Source: CADCWN01 sp046328475
Lineage (GTDB): Bacteria > Chloroflexota > Chloroflexia > Thermomicrobiales > CADCWN01
Reading direction: 5' to 3'
Assembly (NCBI GenBank): GCA_046328475.1
Contig: JAXLWN010000017.1
Coordinates: forward strand, 43,060-107,059
Length of the DNA stretch: 64,000 bases
Both the position numbers and the translations under genes were made by a program. The notes beneath the pieces were generated by a model. It was not told where the DNA came from and did not search any database. It saw only the letters and a program-made list of their open reading frames with translations. Below, piece after piece: positions 1 to 9,130 of this stretch. Position 1 is the stretch's first letter; every line of letters starts with the position of its first letter.

Positions 1-28
1 CCACGCACCCCTCGCCCCCACCGCACGG

Positions 29-58
29 TTGACGCTGCCCCGACTCCGCACCTACAAT
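29..58 (+). promoter_or_regulatory. sigma-70-like promoter
   Basis: TTGACG at 29-34 and TACAAT at 53-58 are separated by 18 bases and lie about 44 bases ahead of the ATG at 102. This fits a housekeeping promoter for the SirB1-like gene. It is judged from sequence only. Confidence 0.5.
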
Positions 59-101
59 CGAGACCGGGGGCAGACCCCGCACCGCTCGCATGGGATAGCC
101 G

Positions 102-992
102 ATGGAACCGCCCGATCCCCGCCTGACCGCGCGCACAACCGATCCGACGAGCGCCGAGTTCGCCGACCTGATGCGGCGGCGCGACGAAGACTTGCCGCTC
201 GACCGCGCCGCCGCCCTGCTGGCGAAGGGCGTGGCCTACCCCGAACTCGACCCCGCCGAAATCTCGGCCCAGCTCGACGACCTCGCCGCCGGACTAATGG
301 CGCAGCTCCCCCTCGGTCGCGACCCGCGCCAGATCGCCGACGCCCTCCGCCGCTTCCTCGGCGACGAACTCGGCTTTCGCGGCCCCGACAGCCGCCGCGA
401 GGACGACTACTACGACGCGCGCAACAGCTTCATCAACGACGTGCTCGGCCGCCGCATCGGCATCCCGATCGCCCTCTCGGTCGTCTACCTGGAGGTCGCG
501 CGGCGGATCGACTTCCCGCTGGTCGGCGTCGGCCTACCCGGCCACTTCCTGATCAAGCACCCGCTCGGCGACGATCCCGAGGACGGCCTCTTCCTCGACC
601 CCTTCCAGCGCGGCGCGATCCTCTCGCTCGGGCAGATCCGCACCATGTTCGATGCCCACTTCGGCGGGCGCGCACGCTTCGAGACGCACTATCTCGGCGC
701 GGTCACCAAGAAGCAACTCCTCACCCGCGCGCTCCAGAACTTGAAAAACGTCTACTACAGCCGCAACCAGCTCCGCACCATGCTAACCGTCTTCAATTAC
801 CTGCTCCTGATCGCCCCCTGGGACCTCGACAGCCGCCGCGATCGCGGCATGCTCGCCCTCCGCCTCGGCGAGACCGCCCTCGCGCTCGAAGATCTCCAGG
901 CCTACGAGGCGCACGCCACCGGCGACTCCAACCTTCCCCTCATCCGGGGCTACATCGAAGCCCTCCGCCGCCGCTTCTCCCTCGGCGGATGA
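102..992 (+). CDS. SirB1-like transglutaminase-fold/TPR protein
   Basis: A 296-residue protein of the SirB1 family (transglutaminase-like core followed by a TPR-like tail). Recognisable are the stretch YYDARNSFINDVLGRRIGIP at about residues 103-122, which is typical of the family, the following IALSVVYLEVARR, and GLPGHFLIKH with its conserved His. The C-terminal third reads as helical repeats (MLALRLGETALALEDLQAYE). No signal peptide is seen. Members are widespread and of uncertain biochemical role; some are called regulators, but the fold suggests a cysteine-protease relative. The ATG at 102 has only a weak upstream purine stretch, but it lies close behind a good promoter. It is convergent with murA, and a repeat hairpin separates the two genes. 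Confidence 0.85.
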   Translation: MEPPDPRLTARTTDPTSAEFADLMRRRDEDLPLDRAAALLAKGVAYPELDPAEISAQLDDLAAGLMAQLPLGRDPRQIADALRRFLGDELGFRGPDSRREDDYYDARNSFINDVLGRRIGIPIALSVVYLEVARRIDFPLVGVGLPGHFLIKHPLGDDPEDGLFLDPFQRGAILSLGQIRTMFDAHFGGRARFETHYLGAVTKKQLLTRALQNLKNVYYSRNQLRTMLTVFNYLLLIAPWDLDSRRDRGMLALRLGETALALEDLQAYEAHATGDSNLPLIRGYIEALRRRFSLGG

Positions 993-994
993 TG

Positions 995-1154
995 AGTGCT
1001 GAGTGCTGAGTGCTGAGTGCTGAGTTGAGTCGGGCAGTCGGATAGTCGAGTAGTCGGGTAGAAAGATCCCCTCGTCCCTCGTTACTCGTTACTCGTTACT
1101 CGTTACTCGTTACTCCGTCCCCCACTCAGCACTCAGCACTCAGCACTCAGCACT
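995..1154. repeat. inverted heptad arrays between convergent genes
   Basis: Units AGTGCTG are repeated about four times from 995. Octads of the type GTCGGGTA follow at 1030-1062, heptads ACTCGTT at about 1070-1115, and CAGCACT units, the reverse complement of the first array, at 1123-1154. The outer arrays can pair into a long stem. The position between the SirB1-like stop and the murA stop suits a two-way terminator. No protein gene is present here. Confidence 0.8.
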
Positions 1155-1157
1155 TCA

Positions 1158-2435
1158 TCACGCCCGCCGCTCGATCCTCGCCCCCAACGCCTGCAAGCGC
1201 TCGTCCAGCCGCTCGTAGCCGCGATCGATCTGGATCTCGTTCTGGATCGTGCTGGTCCCCTGCGCGGCCAGCGCGGCGATCAGCAGCGCCATTCCGGCGC
1301 GAATATCGGGGCTCTGCAACGTCTCGCCATACAGCTGCGACGGCCCGACGATCACCGCCCGGTGCGGATCGCAGAGCACGATCCGCGCCCCCATCTGGAT
1401 CAACTTATCGACGAAGAAGAGGCGACTCTCGAACATCTTCTCGAAGACCATGATCGTGCCGCGCGCCTGCGTCGCCGTCACCACCGCGATGCTGGTCAGG
1501 TCGGCCGGAAACGCGGGCCAGGGGCCATCGTCGATCTTCGGGATCGCCCCCCGGTAATCGTCCTGCACCTTCATCTGCTGGTCGCCCGGCACGAAGAGAT
1601 CGCGCCCGCGCGCCTCGACCGCGATGCCGAGCCGCTTGAAGACCAGCGAGACCATCTTCAGGTGCTCCGGCACCGCATCCTTGATCAACACCTCGCTGCC
1701 GGTCGCCGCCGCCAGCCCGATGTATGAGCCAACCTCGATGTGGTCCGCGCTGATCCGAAACTCCCCGCCCCCCAGCCGCTCGACCCCGTCGATCACCAGC
1801 GAATTCGTGCCAACCCCGGCGATCTGTGCCCCCAGCCCGTTGAGGAAGTGGCACAAATCCTGGACGTGCGGCTCGCTCGCCGCGTTGAGAATCGTCGTCT
1901 GCCCCGCCGCCAGCACCGCGCCCATCACCGCGTTCTCGGTCGCGGTCACGCTCGCCTCGTCGAGGAAAATATCCGCCGCGTGCAATTCGCGGGCGGTCAG
2001 CGTCACCGCGCTATTGCGGCTGGTCGTGATCTTCGCCCCCAGCGCCTCCAGCGCCAGGAAATGCGTATCGATCCGCCGCCGCCCGATGCTGTCGCCGCCC
2101 GGCTCGGTCAGCCGCACCTTCCCGTGGCGACTCACCAGCGGCCCCGCGAGCAGGATCGAGGCGCGAATCTTCCGGCAGAGCCCCGGATCGAGATCGGTGG
2201 TGCGAATGCTCTTCGTCTCGATCGTGACCTGATTCGGGCCGCTCTCCGAGATCGTCGCGCCGATCTGCGCCAGCAGCCCCAGCATCGTCTCGACATCGCC
2301 GATGCGCGGCAGATTCTGCAGCGTCACCGGCTGATCGGTCAGCAACGTCGCCGCCAGGATCGGCAGCGCCGCATTCTTGTTCCCCGACGCGGCGATCGTC
2401 CCCGCGAGCCGGTGGCCGCCTTCCACTACAAACAT
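1158..2435 (-). CDS. murA: UDP-N-acetylglucosamine 1-carboxyvinyltransferase
   Basis: A 425-residue cytoplasmic enzyme that adds enolpyruvate from PEP to UDP-GlcNAc, the first committed step of peptidoglycan synthesis. Family residues visible are SGNKNAALP (substrate Lys), WPAFPADLTS (general-base Asp) and DIRAGMAL (Arg). The loop that normally reads PGGC.IG is PGGDSIG, so the PEP-site Cys (Cys115 in E. coli) is Asp. This natural variant is known from mycobacteria and chlamydiae and removes the residue that fosfomycin alkylates. The ATG at 2435 is chosen because AGGAG precedes it by 6 bases; a longer frame to 2477 only translates the upstream CATTCGT-type repeat. It lies downstream of the CAP gene on the same strand. 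Confidence 0.95.
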   Translation of the reverse strand: MFVVEGGHRLAGTIAASGNKNAALPILAATLLTDQPVTLQNLPRIGDVETMLGLLAQIGATISESGPNQVTIETKSIRTTDLDPGLCRKIRASILLAGPLVSRHGKVRLTEPGGDSIGRRRIDTHFLALEALGAKITTSRNSAVTLTARELHAADIFLDEASVTATENAVMGAVLAAGQTTILNAASEPHVQDLCHFLNGLGAQIAGVGTNSLVIDGVERLGGGEFRISADHIEVGSYIGLAAATGSEVLIKDAVPEHLKMVSLVFKRLGIAVEARGRDLFVPGDQQMKVQDDYRGAIPKIDDGPWPAFPADLTSIAVVTATQARGTIMVFEKMFESRLFFVDKLIQMGARIVLCDPHRAVIVGPSQLYGETLQSPDIRAGMALLIAALAAQGTSTIQNEIQIDRGYERLDERLQALGARIERRA

Positions 2436-2446
2436 GTCGCTCCTGA

Positions 2447-2584
2447 GAATGACGAATGACGAATGACGAATAGTCATGCCGTGCTAACGCTAGGAACGGC
2501 AGATACGCCAGTACGAACGAATGGCGATGTGGGAGATGATACTCCGCACATCGCCATTCGTCATTCGTCATTCGTCATTCGTTA
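2447..2584. repeat. nested inverted repeat (GAATGAC/CATTCGT heptads)
   Basis: GAATGAC heptads at 2447-2471 face CATTCGT-type heptads at 2555-2584. Nested inside is a perfect 14-base inverted repeat, CGAATGGCGATGTG at 2518-2531 against CACATCGCCATTCG at 2547-2560. The element runs into the CAP gene's stop codon and ends just ahead of the murA ribosome-binding site, so it probably terminates the CAP transcript or shapes the murA leader. Confidence 0.8.
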
Positions 2585-3736
2585 TTTGATCGATCCCGCC
2601 GTCGGCTCGCCGTCCGCGAAGTTCTCCGCCATCACCCAGCAGCCATTCTTCGCCACGCCAAAGGAGATGCCGATCCGGCTGTACCCCTTGTACATCAGGT
2701 TCCAGTGGTGATTATAGAGGCCATCCGCATACGGCTCGGCCATCATCCAGGCCTGGATATTCTTGATCGCGGTCGCCGGGTCCTTGGCGCACTCCATCGA
2801 GATATTCTCGCTGGCCCACTGCACCACCACGCCGACGCTCCGCATCCGGTCGATCGGCCTGCTGCCGTCGGTGCCGTAATGCTCCAGGTAATTGTTGGCG
2901 ATCATGTCATCGACATGCAGCGCCGCCGCCTTTGCCACCAGCGGATCGTAGGCCAGCGGCGGCACGCCCGCCCGCGCCCGGTCGGCGTTGATCACCCGCC
3001 ACATCATCAGCTCGATCGTATCGGCCGACGGCGCGGCTGCCGCCACGGGCGGCGTGGTCGGCGCACCCGCCGCCGCCGCCACCGGGTCGGAGCGGCGCAC
3101 GGCGTCGTAGCGCTCCCGACCAAGCTGCCCGAGCAAGAATTCGTAGCGCGTCCCCCGCGCCTCGGGATGCCACTCGATCCGGGCGCGCTCGAAATATTGC
3201 ACCGTGTAGGGCTCACCATCGGCGACGCTCAGCTCGCGCCGCTCCTCGGTCAGCGGCAGACCGAAGCGCGCCAGACCGCCGTTCCCCTCCCAGAAACCGA
3301 GGAAGAGCTGCACGTTGTGCCCGGTCTCCGGGAAGAAGCGCGCACCGTTCCCGGTCGGCAACGTCGCCACATCGGCCGGACGGATCTCGCGGCCCAACTG
3401 ACCCAGCAGAACCTCGAATGGCGTGTCCTTGTAAGTCGGGTGGCGCTCGAAACGGGCGCGCTCGAAGTACTGGATCGTCAGCCCGCCCTGCTCAAACGGC
3501 TCGGTGAGCGGCAGACCGAACGCTTCCAGCCCTCCATTATTGGTCCAGTAGTTGGCGAAGATATCGGGGACGTTGTGGCCGGTCTCGGGGAAGTAGCGCG
3601 GGGCAGCCGCCAGGGCACCAGTTGGGGTACCGGCACCGATGAACAGGCCGAGGAGGAGCACTATCGGGGCGACTGTGCGCAGTATCGTCGTCGGCCTGCG
3701 TGGCTGAAACGCTGGCGGGCGCCGATCGAGCATCAT
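2582..3736 (-). CDS. secreted CAP-domain protein with two FPETGH repeats
   Basis: A 384-residue protein with a basic N-terminus and hydrophobic segment (about residues 20-44, ending GALAAAP) that looks like a signal peptide. Two repeats follow, each of the form FFPETGHNV, FGLPLTE, VQYFERAR, HPE and LLGQLGRE (about 47-115 and 132-207). Then come an Ala/Pro-rich linker and a C-terminal CAP (SCP/PR1) domain with VINADRARAGVPPL, an HVDDM helix and ASENI. CAP proteins act outside the cell; their activity is varied and not predictable here. The same repeat occurs in the GerMN protein at 47.7 kb. The start could be 3736 or the adjacent ATG at 3733, both behind AAAGGA. The 5' leader from the predicted promoter is about 225 bases. 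Confidence 0.85.
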   Translation of the reverse strand: MMLDRRPPAFQPRRPTTILRTVAPIVLLLGLFIGAGTPTGALAAAPRYFPETGHNVPDIFANYWTNNGGLEAFGLPLTEPFEQGGLTIQYFERARFERHPTYKDTPFEVLLGQLGREIRPADVATLPTGNGARFFPETGHNVQLFLGFWEGNGGLARFGLPLTEERRELSVADGEPYTVQYFERARIEWHPEARGTRYEFLLGQLGRERYDAVRRSDPVAAAAGAPTTPPVAAAAPSADTIELMMWRVINADRARAGVPPLAYDPLVAKAAALHVDDMIANNYLEHYGTDGSRPIDRMRSVGVVVQWASENISMECAKDPATAIKNIQAWMMAEPYADGLYNHHWNLMYKGYSRIGISFGVAKNGCWVMAENFADGEPTAGSIK

Positions 3737-3968
3737 TTGTCCTTTCCGCGACGACGACTACGGCCAGGGAGTGAGGGCAAAGGCCGGGCGAATCGGACAA
3801 GCGCAAGGCTTACTGCCGATCGTCAGGCAACCCCGAAGGCAACGGTGGTGCCGCAGTTCGTCCCTTATTAACCGCTCGCTCGCCGTGAAGGCCATCCTGC
3901 GACGGTTTCCCACACCGTGTTTCGTCTGGCTGGACGAAATCTTGCAGGATAGTGCTGGCGTCGGGCGT

Positions 3969-3997
3969 ATCATACAGGGTGCGTCCCGCGTTGGCAA
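3969..3997 (-). promoter_or_regulatory. promoter of the CAP-domain gene
   Basis: On the minus strand TTGCCA (3992-3997) and TATGAT (3969-3974) are separated by exactly 17 bases. Transcription would start near 3962, leaving a leader of about 225 bases before the ATG at 3736. Confidence 0.55.
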
Positions 3998-4455
3998 GCC
4001 CTTTTTTCAGCAATAGCACGAAAAAGCACCGCATTGCGCATAATTTCGTCGCGCAACCGCGCGAACGTTCGCCAGGAAATGCCAGATGTACTAGCCCGAA
4101 ATTCCCGCGCGAATAGAGACGATTGGGGCCGGGAATTTCCCACCTCCAGGGCCAGGAATTCCCCACAGCGCAACGCCAACGGCGCACACCAGGCCAGGCG
4201 CGATCCCCGTGGGGAAATATCGCGCGAATTCTTCCCTGCCGCGCCCCCCGCGTATCGATCGCCCGCGCGCTTAACCGGTGTTGCTTGCGATACCCGCACT
4301 CGCGAAGGTACCGCCAATTCGCTCCCACCAACGGCGATCGCCGGTCAACGCCCCCCAGGAGCGCACCAAACTCGCCCACAATCTCGCCGCCACGGCACTT
4401 CAGCGGCCACGCGACACCCTCGCGCACAACAAGCGCGAGGCGCGACCATAAAGGA
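3998..4455. other. gene-free region with GGGAATTTCCC-like palindromes
   Basis: I see no convincing gene here; open frames on both strands have Arg/Pro/Ala-rich, gene-unlike composition. The stretch carries several AT-centred palindromes in GC-rich DNA: GGGAATTTCCC (4131-4141), GGAATTCC (4155-4162), and related half-sites near 4098-4106 and 4210-4237. They lie upstream of the CAP promoter and could be operator sites. That is inference only. Confidence 0.4.
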
Positions 4456-4456
4456 C

Positions 4457-4541
4457 GAAGTGGGAAGTCGGAAGTCGGAAGTACGCAGCAGAGCCGGAGC
4501 AACCCACGCTTTTCTTCCCACTTCCCACTTCCCACTTCCGC
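4457..4541. repeat. GGAAGTC/CTTCCCA heptad hairpin after ndk
   Basis: Three GGAAGTC-like heptads at 4459-4482 oppose CTTCCCA heptads at 4515-4539. The right arm ends only a few bases beyond the ndk stop codon (minus strand), the expected place for a terminator. Confidence 0.75.
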
Positions 4542-4543
4542 CG

Positions 4544-5005
4544 TTACTCCCGGATCCAGCGGTCGCTATCGCGCGACCAGTCGAGCACGCCGCCCTGGCC
4601 AAACCAGAGCGCGACCTCGCGCTCGGCGCTGCCCGGCTGCTCGTCCGACGCGTGGATGAGGTTGCGCCCGATCTCGATCCCGAGATCGCCCCGGATCGTG
4701 CCGGGTGCCGCCTTGGCCGGATTCGTCGCCCCGACCGTGCTCCGCACCGCCGCGACCGCCGCCACCCCCTCGAAGACCCCGACCACGACCGGGCCGCTCA
4801 TGATGTAGGAGACCAACCCCTCGTAGAAACCCTTGCCCTTGTGCTCGGCATAGTGCTCCTCGGCTAGCGCACGCTCAACCTGCATGAACTTCAGCGCCGC
4901 CACCTTCAGGCCGCGCCGCTCCAGCCGACCCAGGATCTCCCCGACCAGCCCGCGCTGCACACCATCCGGCTTGACAATGATCAGTGTCCGCTCCACGTCG
5001 GCCAT
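4544..5005 (-). CDS. ndk: nucleoside diphosphate kinase
   Basis: A 153-residue protein, the usual NDK length. It transfers the gamma phosphate of ATP to nucleoside diphosphates through a phosphohistidine, balancing NTP and dNTP pools in the cytoplasm. Visible are the N-terminal ERTLIIVKPDGVQRGL, the KFMQ..... AEEHYAEHKGKGFYEGLV region, and the active-site motif NLIHASDEQPGSAEREV, whose His is the phosphorylated residue. The C-terminal WIRE ends normally. It is a single gene with no operon partner; a heptad hairpin follows the stop. Confidence 0.96.
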   Translation of the reverse strand: MADVERTLIIVKPDGVQRGLVGEILGRLERRGLKVAALKFMQVERALAEEHYAEHKGKGFYEGLVSYIMSGPVVVGVFEGVAAVAAVRSTVGATNPAKAAPGTIRGDLGIEIGRNLIHASDEQPGSAEREVALWFGQGGVLDWSRDSDRWIRE

Positions 5006-5218
5006 CGCCCACTCCTCCGCATTGCCGCGCGCTCACCCGCGCGAGTAATCGAACACCATGCCGCGCGCGAGCAACCCGCACGCCGGGAGGACTCTACCAC
5101 ACGCCCCGCCCACTTGGCATGCCGGGCAGCAACTCCCCACCGCAACGCCGCAAACGCGCAACGCTACAGACGCTGCCACGAGTATAGGATTCTGGCGTTG
5201 GCACGCGGAAGGCGTCGT

Positions 5219-5227
5219 TGGTACTAT
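5219..5227 (+). promoter_or_regulatory. extended -10 promoter (TGG-TACTAT)
   Basis: TGG at 5219-5221 directly precedes TACTAT at 5222-5227. It lies upstream of the GNAT gene starting at 5332, giving a leader of about 95 bases. No good -35 is seen, as is usual for extended -10 promoters. Confidence 0.4.
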
Positions 5228-5331
5228 CACCCGGAGGGATCTGGTCACAGGGACCATCGAGCCCCCGCCCGCGCACCGCATTAGCCAACGTGGGCCACCC
5301 CCGCGCGAGCAGACAGGCAACAGGAGGAGCA

Positions 5332-5943
5332 ATGACCGCCCCGGCAGCGCCCGTAGTCAATATCATGGGAGAGCAGATCGCGCTCGGGCCGCTGATGCGC
5401 GAGCACATCCCCCTGATCGCGCGCTGGCGCAACGATTTTTACGTGCAGCGCACCTTCGGCGACATCCCCCGGCCCCGCACGATCGAAGACATCACCGCGC
5501 GCTACGAAGACATGGCGAAGGGGAATAATGCATATGGGAACAACGCCTACTGGTTCATGATCTACGAGCGCGCCACCTGGCGACCGATCGGCCACACCGA
5601 CCTCTTCGATCTCGACTGGCGCAGCCGCACCTGCACCTATGGCATCCTGCTCGGCGAGGCCGAGGCCCGTGGCAAAGGCTACGGCACCGAAACCACGCGC
5701 CTGATGCTCGACTACGCCTTCACCGCCCTCGGCCTGCACAGCGTCCTGCTCTACACCGACTCATACAATCTCGCCGGGCAGGCCGCCTACCGCAAAGCCG
5801 GGTTCAAGGAGTTCGGTCGCCGCCGCCAGTGCTCCTTCCTCAACGGCGAATTCCACGACTTCGTCTACATGGATTGCCTCGCCAGCGAATTCACCAGCCC
5901 CGTCCTCGGCAACATCTTCGTGCCCGACACGCCCCGGAACTGA
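5332..5943 (+). CDS. GNAT family N-acetyltransferase (RimJ/RimL-like)
   Basis: A 203-residue acetyltransferase. The acetyl-CoA-binding segment is at about residues 103-125 (GILLGEAEARGKGYGTE), followed by TRLMLDYAFTALGLHSV and the NLAGQAAYRKAGF motif characteristic of the RimJ/RimL branch. The substrate cannot be told from sequence: ribosomal protein, small molecule or antibiotic are all possible. The ATG at 5332 is chosen because CAGGAGGAGC precedes it; the 38 codons further upstream in this frame look non-coding. It is transcribed alone, ahead of the large regulator at 6090. Confidence 0.88.
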   Translation: MTAPAAPVVNIMGEQIALGPLMREHIPLIARWRNDFYVQRTFGDIPRPRTIEDITARYEDMAKGNNAYGNNAYWFMIYERATWRPIGHTDLFDLDWRSRTCTYGILLGEAEARGKGYGTETTRLMLDYAFTALGLHSVLLYTDSYNLAGQAAYRKAGFKEFGRRRQCSFLNGEFHDFVYMDCLASEFTSPVLGNIFVPDTPRN

Positions 5944-6089
5944 GCGGCACGCCCCGATACGTCGCCACCAGACGCGCCACAAGGCCCCTTCTCAGGCGGG
6001 CGTCGCATGCCACCCGTCCCCTGGTGCAACCGCGCGCAAATGCGTACAATGCCCCCAGGTACGCCCAATCAAGCCACGCCGAGAGCACG

Positions 6090-9000
6090 ATGGCAGCACC
6101 CTACGATGCCCCCGTCGTCTGCCCGACCCTGATCGGACGCGCCGCGCATGTCGCCTCGCTCGCGGGATTGGCGCGCGACGCGTTCGCCGGTCGGGGTCGC
6201 CTCGCGCTCATCGCGGGCGAGCCGGGAATCGGCAAATCGCGCCTACTTGCCGAGCTACAGGCCCGAACATCGGCAGACTCGGCCAACGCACCACTCATCC
6301 TCATCGGGCGCTGCTACGCGCAGGACACCACCCTCCCCTACGCCCCGGTGCGCGACCTCCTGCGCGGCTTCGTAGGGTCCCAACAACCCGATGAAGTGGC
6401 CGCCGCCATCCGCGACGACCCCGCCGCCTTCATGGCGCTCCTCCCCGACCTCGCCCCCCTGGTCCCAGGCGACGCCGCCCAACCCAACGGCGCGGATATC
6501 GAGAAAGCGCGCCTGATCCGCGCCATCGTCGGGGCGCTCAGCACCCTCGCCTCCCGTCGCCCCCTCCTGCTCATCGTCGAAGACCTCCACTGGAGCGACG
6601 AGGGCAGCCTCGATCTCCTCCTGGCGCTCGCCCGCCGCGCCCCCGCTCTCCCGATCTTCCTCCTGGCGACCTATCGCGACGGCGAGATCCGTCGCGCGCT
6701 CGGCGACTTCCTCGCGGCAACCGACCGCGAGCATCTGGCAACCGAATTCCCCCTCGCGCGCCTCGCGCTGGACGAGACCGACGCGATGCTGCGCGCCATC
6801 TTCGGCCTCGACCGCTCCCCGCGCGCCGACTTCGTCCACGCGCTCTATCGCCTCACCGAAGGCAACCCCTTCTTCGTTGAGGAAGTCGTGAAATCGCTGA
6901 TCGCGGCGGGCGACATCTTCTACGCCGATGGGGCCTGGAATCGCAAGCCACTGGAAGAACTCCGCATCCCCCGCAGCGTGCTCCTGGCCGTCCAGCGCCG
7001 CCTCGACGACCTCAGCGACAACGCCCGGCAACTCCTCTCCCTCGCCGCAGTCGCCGGGCGACAATTCGACTTCGCACTCCTCGAAGTGCTGACCGACCAC
7101 GACGAACGGACACTCGTGCGCCTGATCAAGGAACTGATCGCCGCCCAACTCGTCGTCGAAGAGGAAGAAGACCACTTCGGTTTCCGCCATGCCCTCACCC
7201 GTCAGGCGGTCTACTCCGACCTGCTCGCCCGCGAGCGCCGCGCGTTGCATCGCTCCGTCGCCGAAGCCCTGGAGCGCCTGCACGCCGACCAACTCGACGC
7301 CTGGCTGACCGACCTGACCCACCACTGGGCCGCCGCCGGGGTCTGGGAACGCGTCCTGGGCGTCGCCCCACGCGCCGGTCGGCAAGCCCAGGCACTCCAC
7401 GTCCCGCACGCCGCGATCGAGCAATACACTGTCGCGCTCGACGCGGCGCAGCGCCTCGACCAGTCGCCACCGCGCGATATCCTGCGCGCCCGCGGCCAGG
7501 TCTACGAAACCCTCGGCGACTTCGATGCCGCGCTGGCCGACTATTCCCAGGTGCTCGCGCTGGCAGAGGCGGCGGGCGACCGCGCGGCCGAACTGGAAGC
7601 ACTGGGCGACCTCGGCTGGCTCTGGACCGGGCACGATTTTCTGCGCGCCCGCGACTACCTCGAACGGGTGCTCGACCTCTGCCGCGCACTCGACCAGCCC
7701 GAACTGCTCGCCCGCACCCTCAATCGCGTCGGCAACCTCTATACCAACTCCGAACGGTTGCGGGACGGGCTGCGCTTGCACGACGAGGCCCTGGCCATCT
7801 ATCGCGCCCTCGGCGACCGGCGCGGCCAGGCCGGCACCCTCGAACTCCTCGGGCTGACGAGCTACATGGGTGGCGATGTCTTCGCCAGCGTCGGCTACTA
7901 CGACGGGGCGATCGCGCTCTTCCGCGCGCTCGACGACCAGCGCGGCCTGGCGACTGTCCTGATCCCCGCCATGCTCTGCTGCTCGCACACCCTCTTCTCC
8001 GCCCTCGCCACGCCGGCAACAACCCCCGAAGGCTTCCGCAAAGGGGAGGAAGCGCTGGCAATCGCCCGCCGGATCGGCTGGCGTGCCGGTGAAGCGAACG
8101 CGCTCGCCTTCCTCTCCTACGTCCTCGGCCCACAAGGCGAGTTCGCACGGGGCTGGGCCGCCGCCGCCGAAGGTCTGGCGGTGGGACGCCAGATCGACCA
8201 CCGCACCTGGCTCTCCTCGGCGCAACTGGGACTCGGCATCGTCGCCGCCAATCTGCTGGCCTACGGGACTGCGCGCGAGATGTACGAGCAAGCCCTGGTC
8301 GTGATGCGCGAGATGCGCTCCGATTTCATGGTCCGCGTCGTCAGCGGACTGCTCGCCCAGGTCCAGATCGGCGCGGGCGACCTCGTCGGAGCCGCAACCA
8401 CGCTCGATGCGGTGCTCACCGACGCTACCCCGATGCGCTCCTACGGCGAGAGCCTGGTTTGGGCAGCCCGGATCGAACTCCTCCTCGCGCACGGAGCTGC
8501 CGCCGATGCGCTGGCAATTGTCGAGCGCGTGATCGCCGCCGGGGCGAACGCCGACGAGCGCAACCCGGCAGCGGTCGTCCCCTTCCTCTGGCACCAGCGC
8601 GGTCGGGCCCTGGCCACGCTCGGCCAGCGCGATTCGGCCCTCACCGCGCTACGCGCCGCCGAAACGCGGGCGCGCGAGCAGGGGCTGCGCCCGCTCCTCT
8701 GGCGCATCCAGGTATCGGTCGGCACCATCTTGCGCGCGGCGGGTCGGCGCGACGAGGCGATCGCGATCCTTGCTGCGGCGCAGGCGCTCGTGGACGAACT
8801 CGCCATCAACGCCCCCGATGAAGCCATGCGCGAAGAGTTCCTCCGCCAGGCCGCAACCTTCTTCCCGCGCCCAACCCCAACCACCCCGCGCCGCGCCGCG
8901 AAGCAATCATTCGGCGGCCTCACCACGCGCGAACGCGAGGTCGCCGCCCTGATCGCGCGCGGCAAATCCAATCGCGCCATCGCCGATGACCTCTACGTCG

Positions 9001-9119
9001 TCGAGCGCACCATCGAGAAACATGTCGAAAACATCCTCGGCAAACTCGCCTTCACCTCCCGCGCCCAGATCGCCGCCTGGGCCGTAGAGAAAGGGCTCAA
9101 CGCTCGGGAACGCGGGTAA
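6090..9119 (+). CDS. LuxR-family regulator with AAA ATPase and TPR domains (LAL type)
   Basis: A roughly 1009-residue regulator of the LAL type. The N-terminal AAA_16-like ATPase has a Walker A GEPGIGKSR (residues about 40-48) and a Walker B-like LLIVEDLHWSDEGS. The middle is a long stretch of helical TPR-like repeats. The C-terminus is a LuxR helix-turn-helix (LTTREREVAALIARGKSNRA, then VERTIEKHVENILGKL). Such proteins bind ATP and an unknown inducer and activate transcription of neighbouring operons. The start at 6090 is favoured because the ATPase domain begins a few residues later; GAGAG lies upstream. It may control the oxidase at 10021, as a similar regulator/oxidase pair occurs at 17-22 kb. 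Confidence 0.9.
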   Translation: MAAPYDAPVVCPTLIGRAAHVASLAGLARDAFAGRGRLALIAGEPGIGKSRLLAELQARTSADSANAPLILIGRCYAQDTTLPYAPVRDLLRGFVGSQQPDEVAAAIRDDPAAFMALLPDLAPLVPGDAAQPNGADIEKARLIRAIVGALSTLASRRPLLLIVEDLHWSDEGSLDLLLALARRAPALPIFLLATYRDGEIRRALGDFLAATDREHLATEFPLARLALDETDAMLRAIFGLDRSPRADFVHALYRLTEGNPFFVEEVVKSLIAAGDIFYADGAWNRKPLEELRIPRSVLLAVQRRLDDLSDNARQLLSLAAVAGRQFDFALLEVLTDHDERTLVRLIKELIAAQLVVEEEEDHFGFRHALTRQAVYSDLLARERRALHRSVAEALERLHADQLDAWLTDLTHHWAAAGVWERVLGVAPRAGRQAQALHVPHAAIEQYTVALDAAQRLDQSPPRDILRARGQVYETLGDFDAALADYSQVLALAEAAGDRAAELEALGDLGWLWTGHDFLRARDYLERVLDLCRALDQPELLARTLNRVGNLYTNSERLRDGLRLHDEALAIYRALGDRRGQAGTLELLGLTSYMGGDVFASVGYYDGAIALFRALDDQRGLATVLIPAMLCCSHTLFSALATPATTPEGFRKGEEALAIARRIGWRAGEANALAFLSYVLGPQGEFARGWAAAAEGLAVGRQIDHRTWLSSAQLGLGIVAANLLAYGTAREMYEQALVVMREMRSDFMVRVVSGLLAQVQIGAGDLVGAATTLDAVLTDATPMRSYGESLVWAARIELLLAHGAAADALAIVERVIAAGANADERNPAAVVPFLWHQRGRALATLGQRDSALTALRAAETRAREQGLRPLLWRIQVSVGTILRAAGRRDEAIAILAAAQALVDELAINAPDEAMREEFLRQAATFFPRPTPTTPRRAAKQSFGGLTTREREVAALIARGKSNRAIADDLYVVERTIEKHVENILGKLAFTSRAQIAAWAVEKGLNARERG

Positions 9120-9130
9120 ACGTGGAAAGG

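Noticed and set aside
995..1154. Possible CRISPR array
   Set aside because: Units are 7-8 bases without spacers, and the arrays are inverted; no cas genes are present.
4098..4237. Possible replication origin
   Set aside because: No DnaA boxes, and dnaA is 57 kb away; only palindromes are seen.
6255..8594. Long minus-strand frame opposite the LAL regulator
   Set aside because: It is Gly/Glu/Val-rich with no domain, and mirrors a well-supported gene; a typical high-GC shadow.
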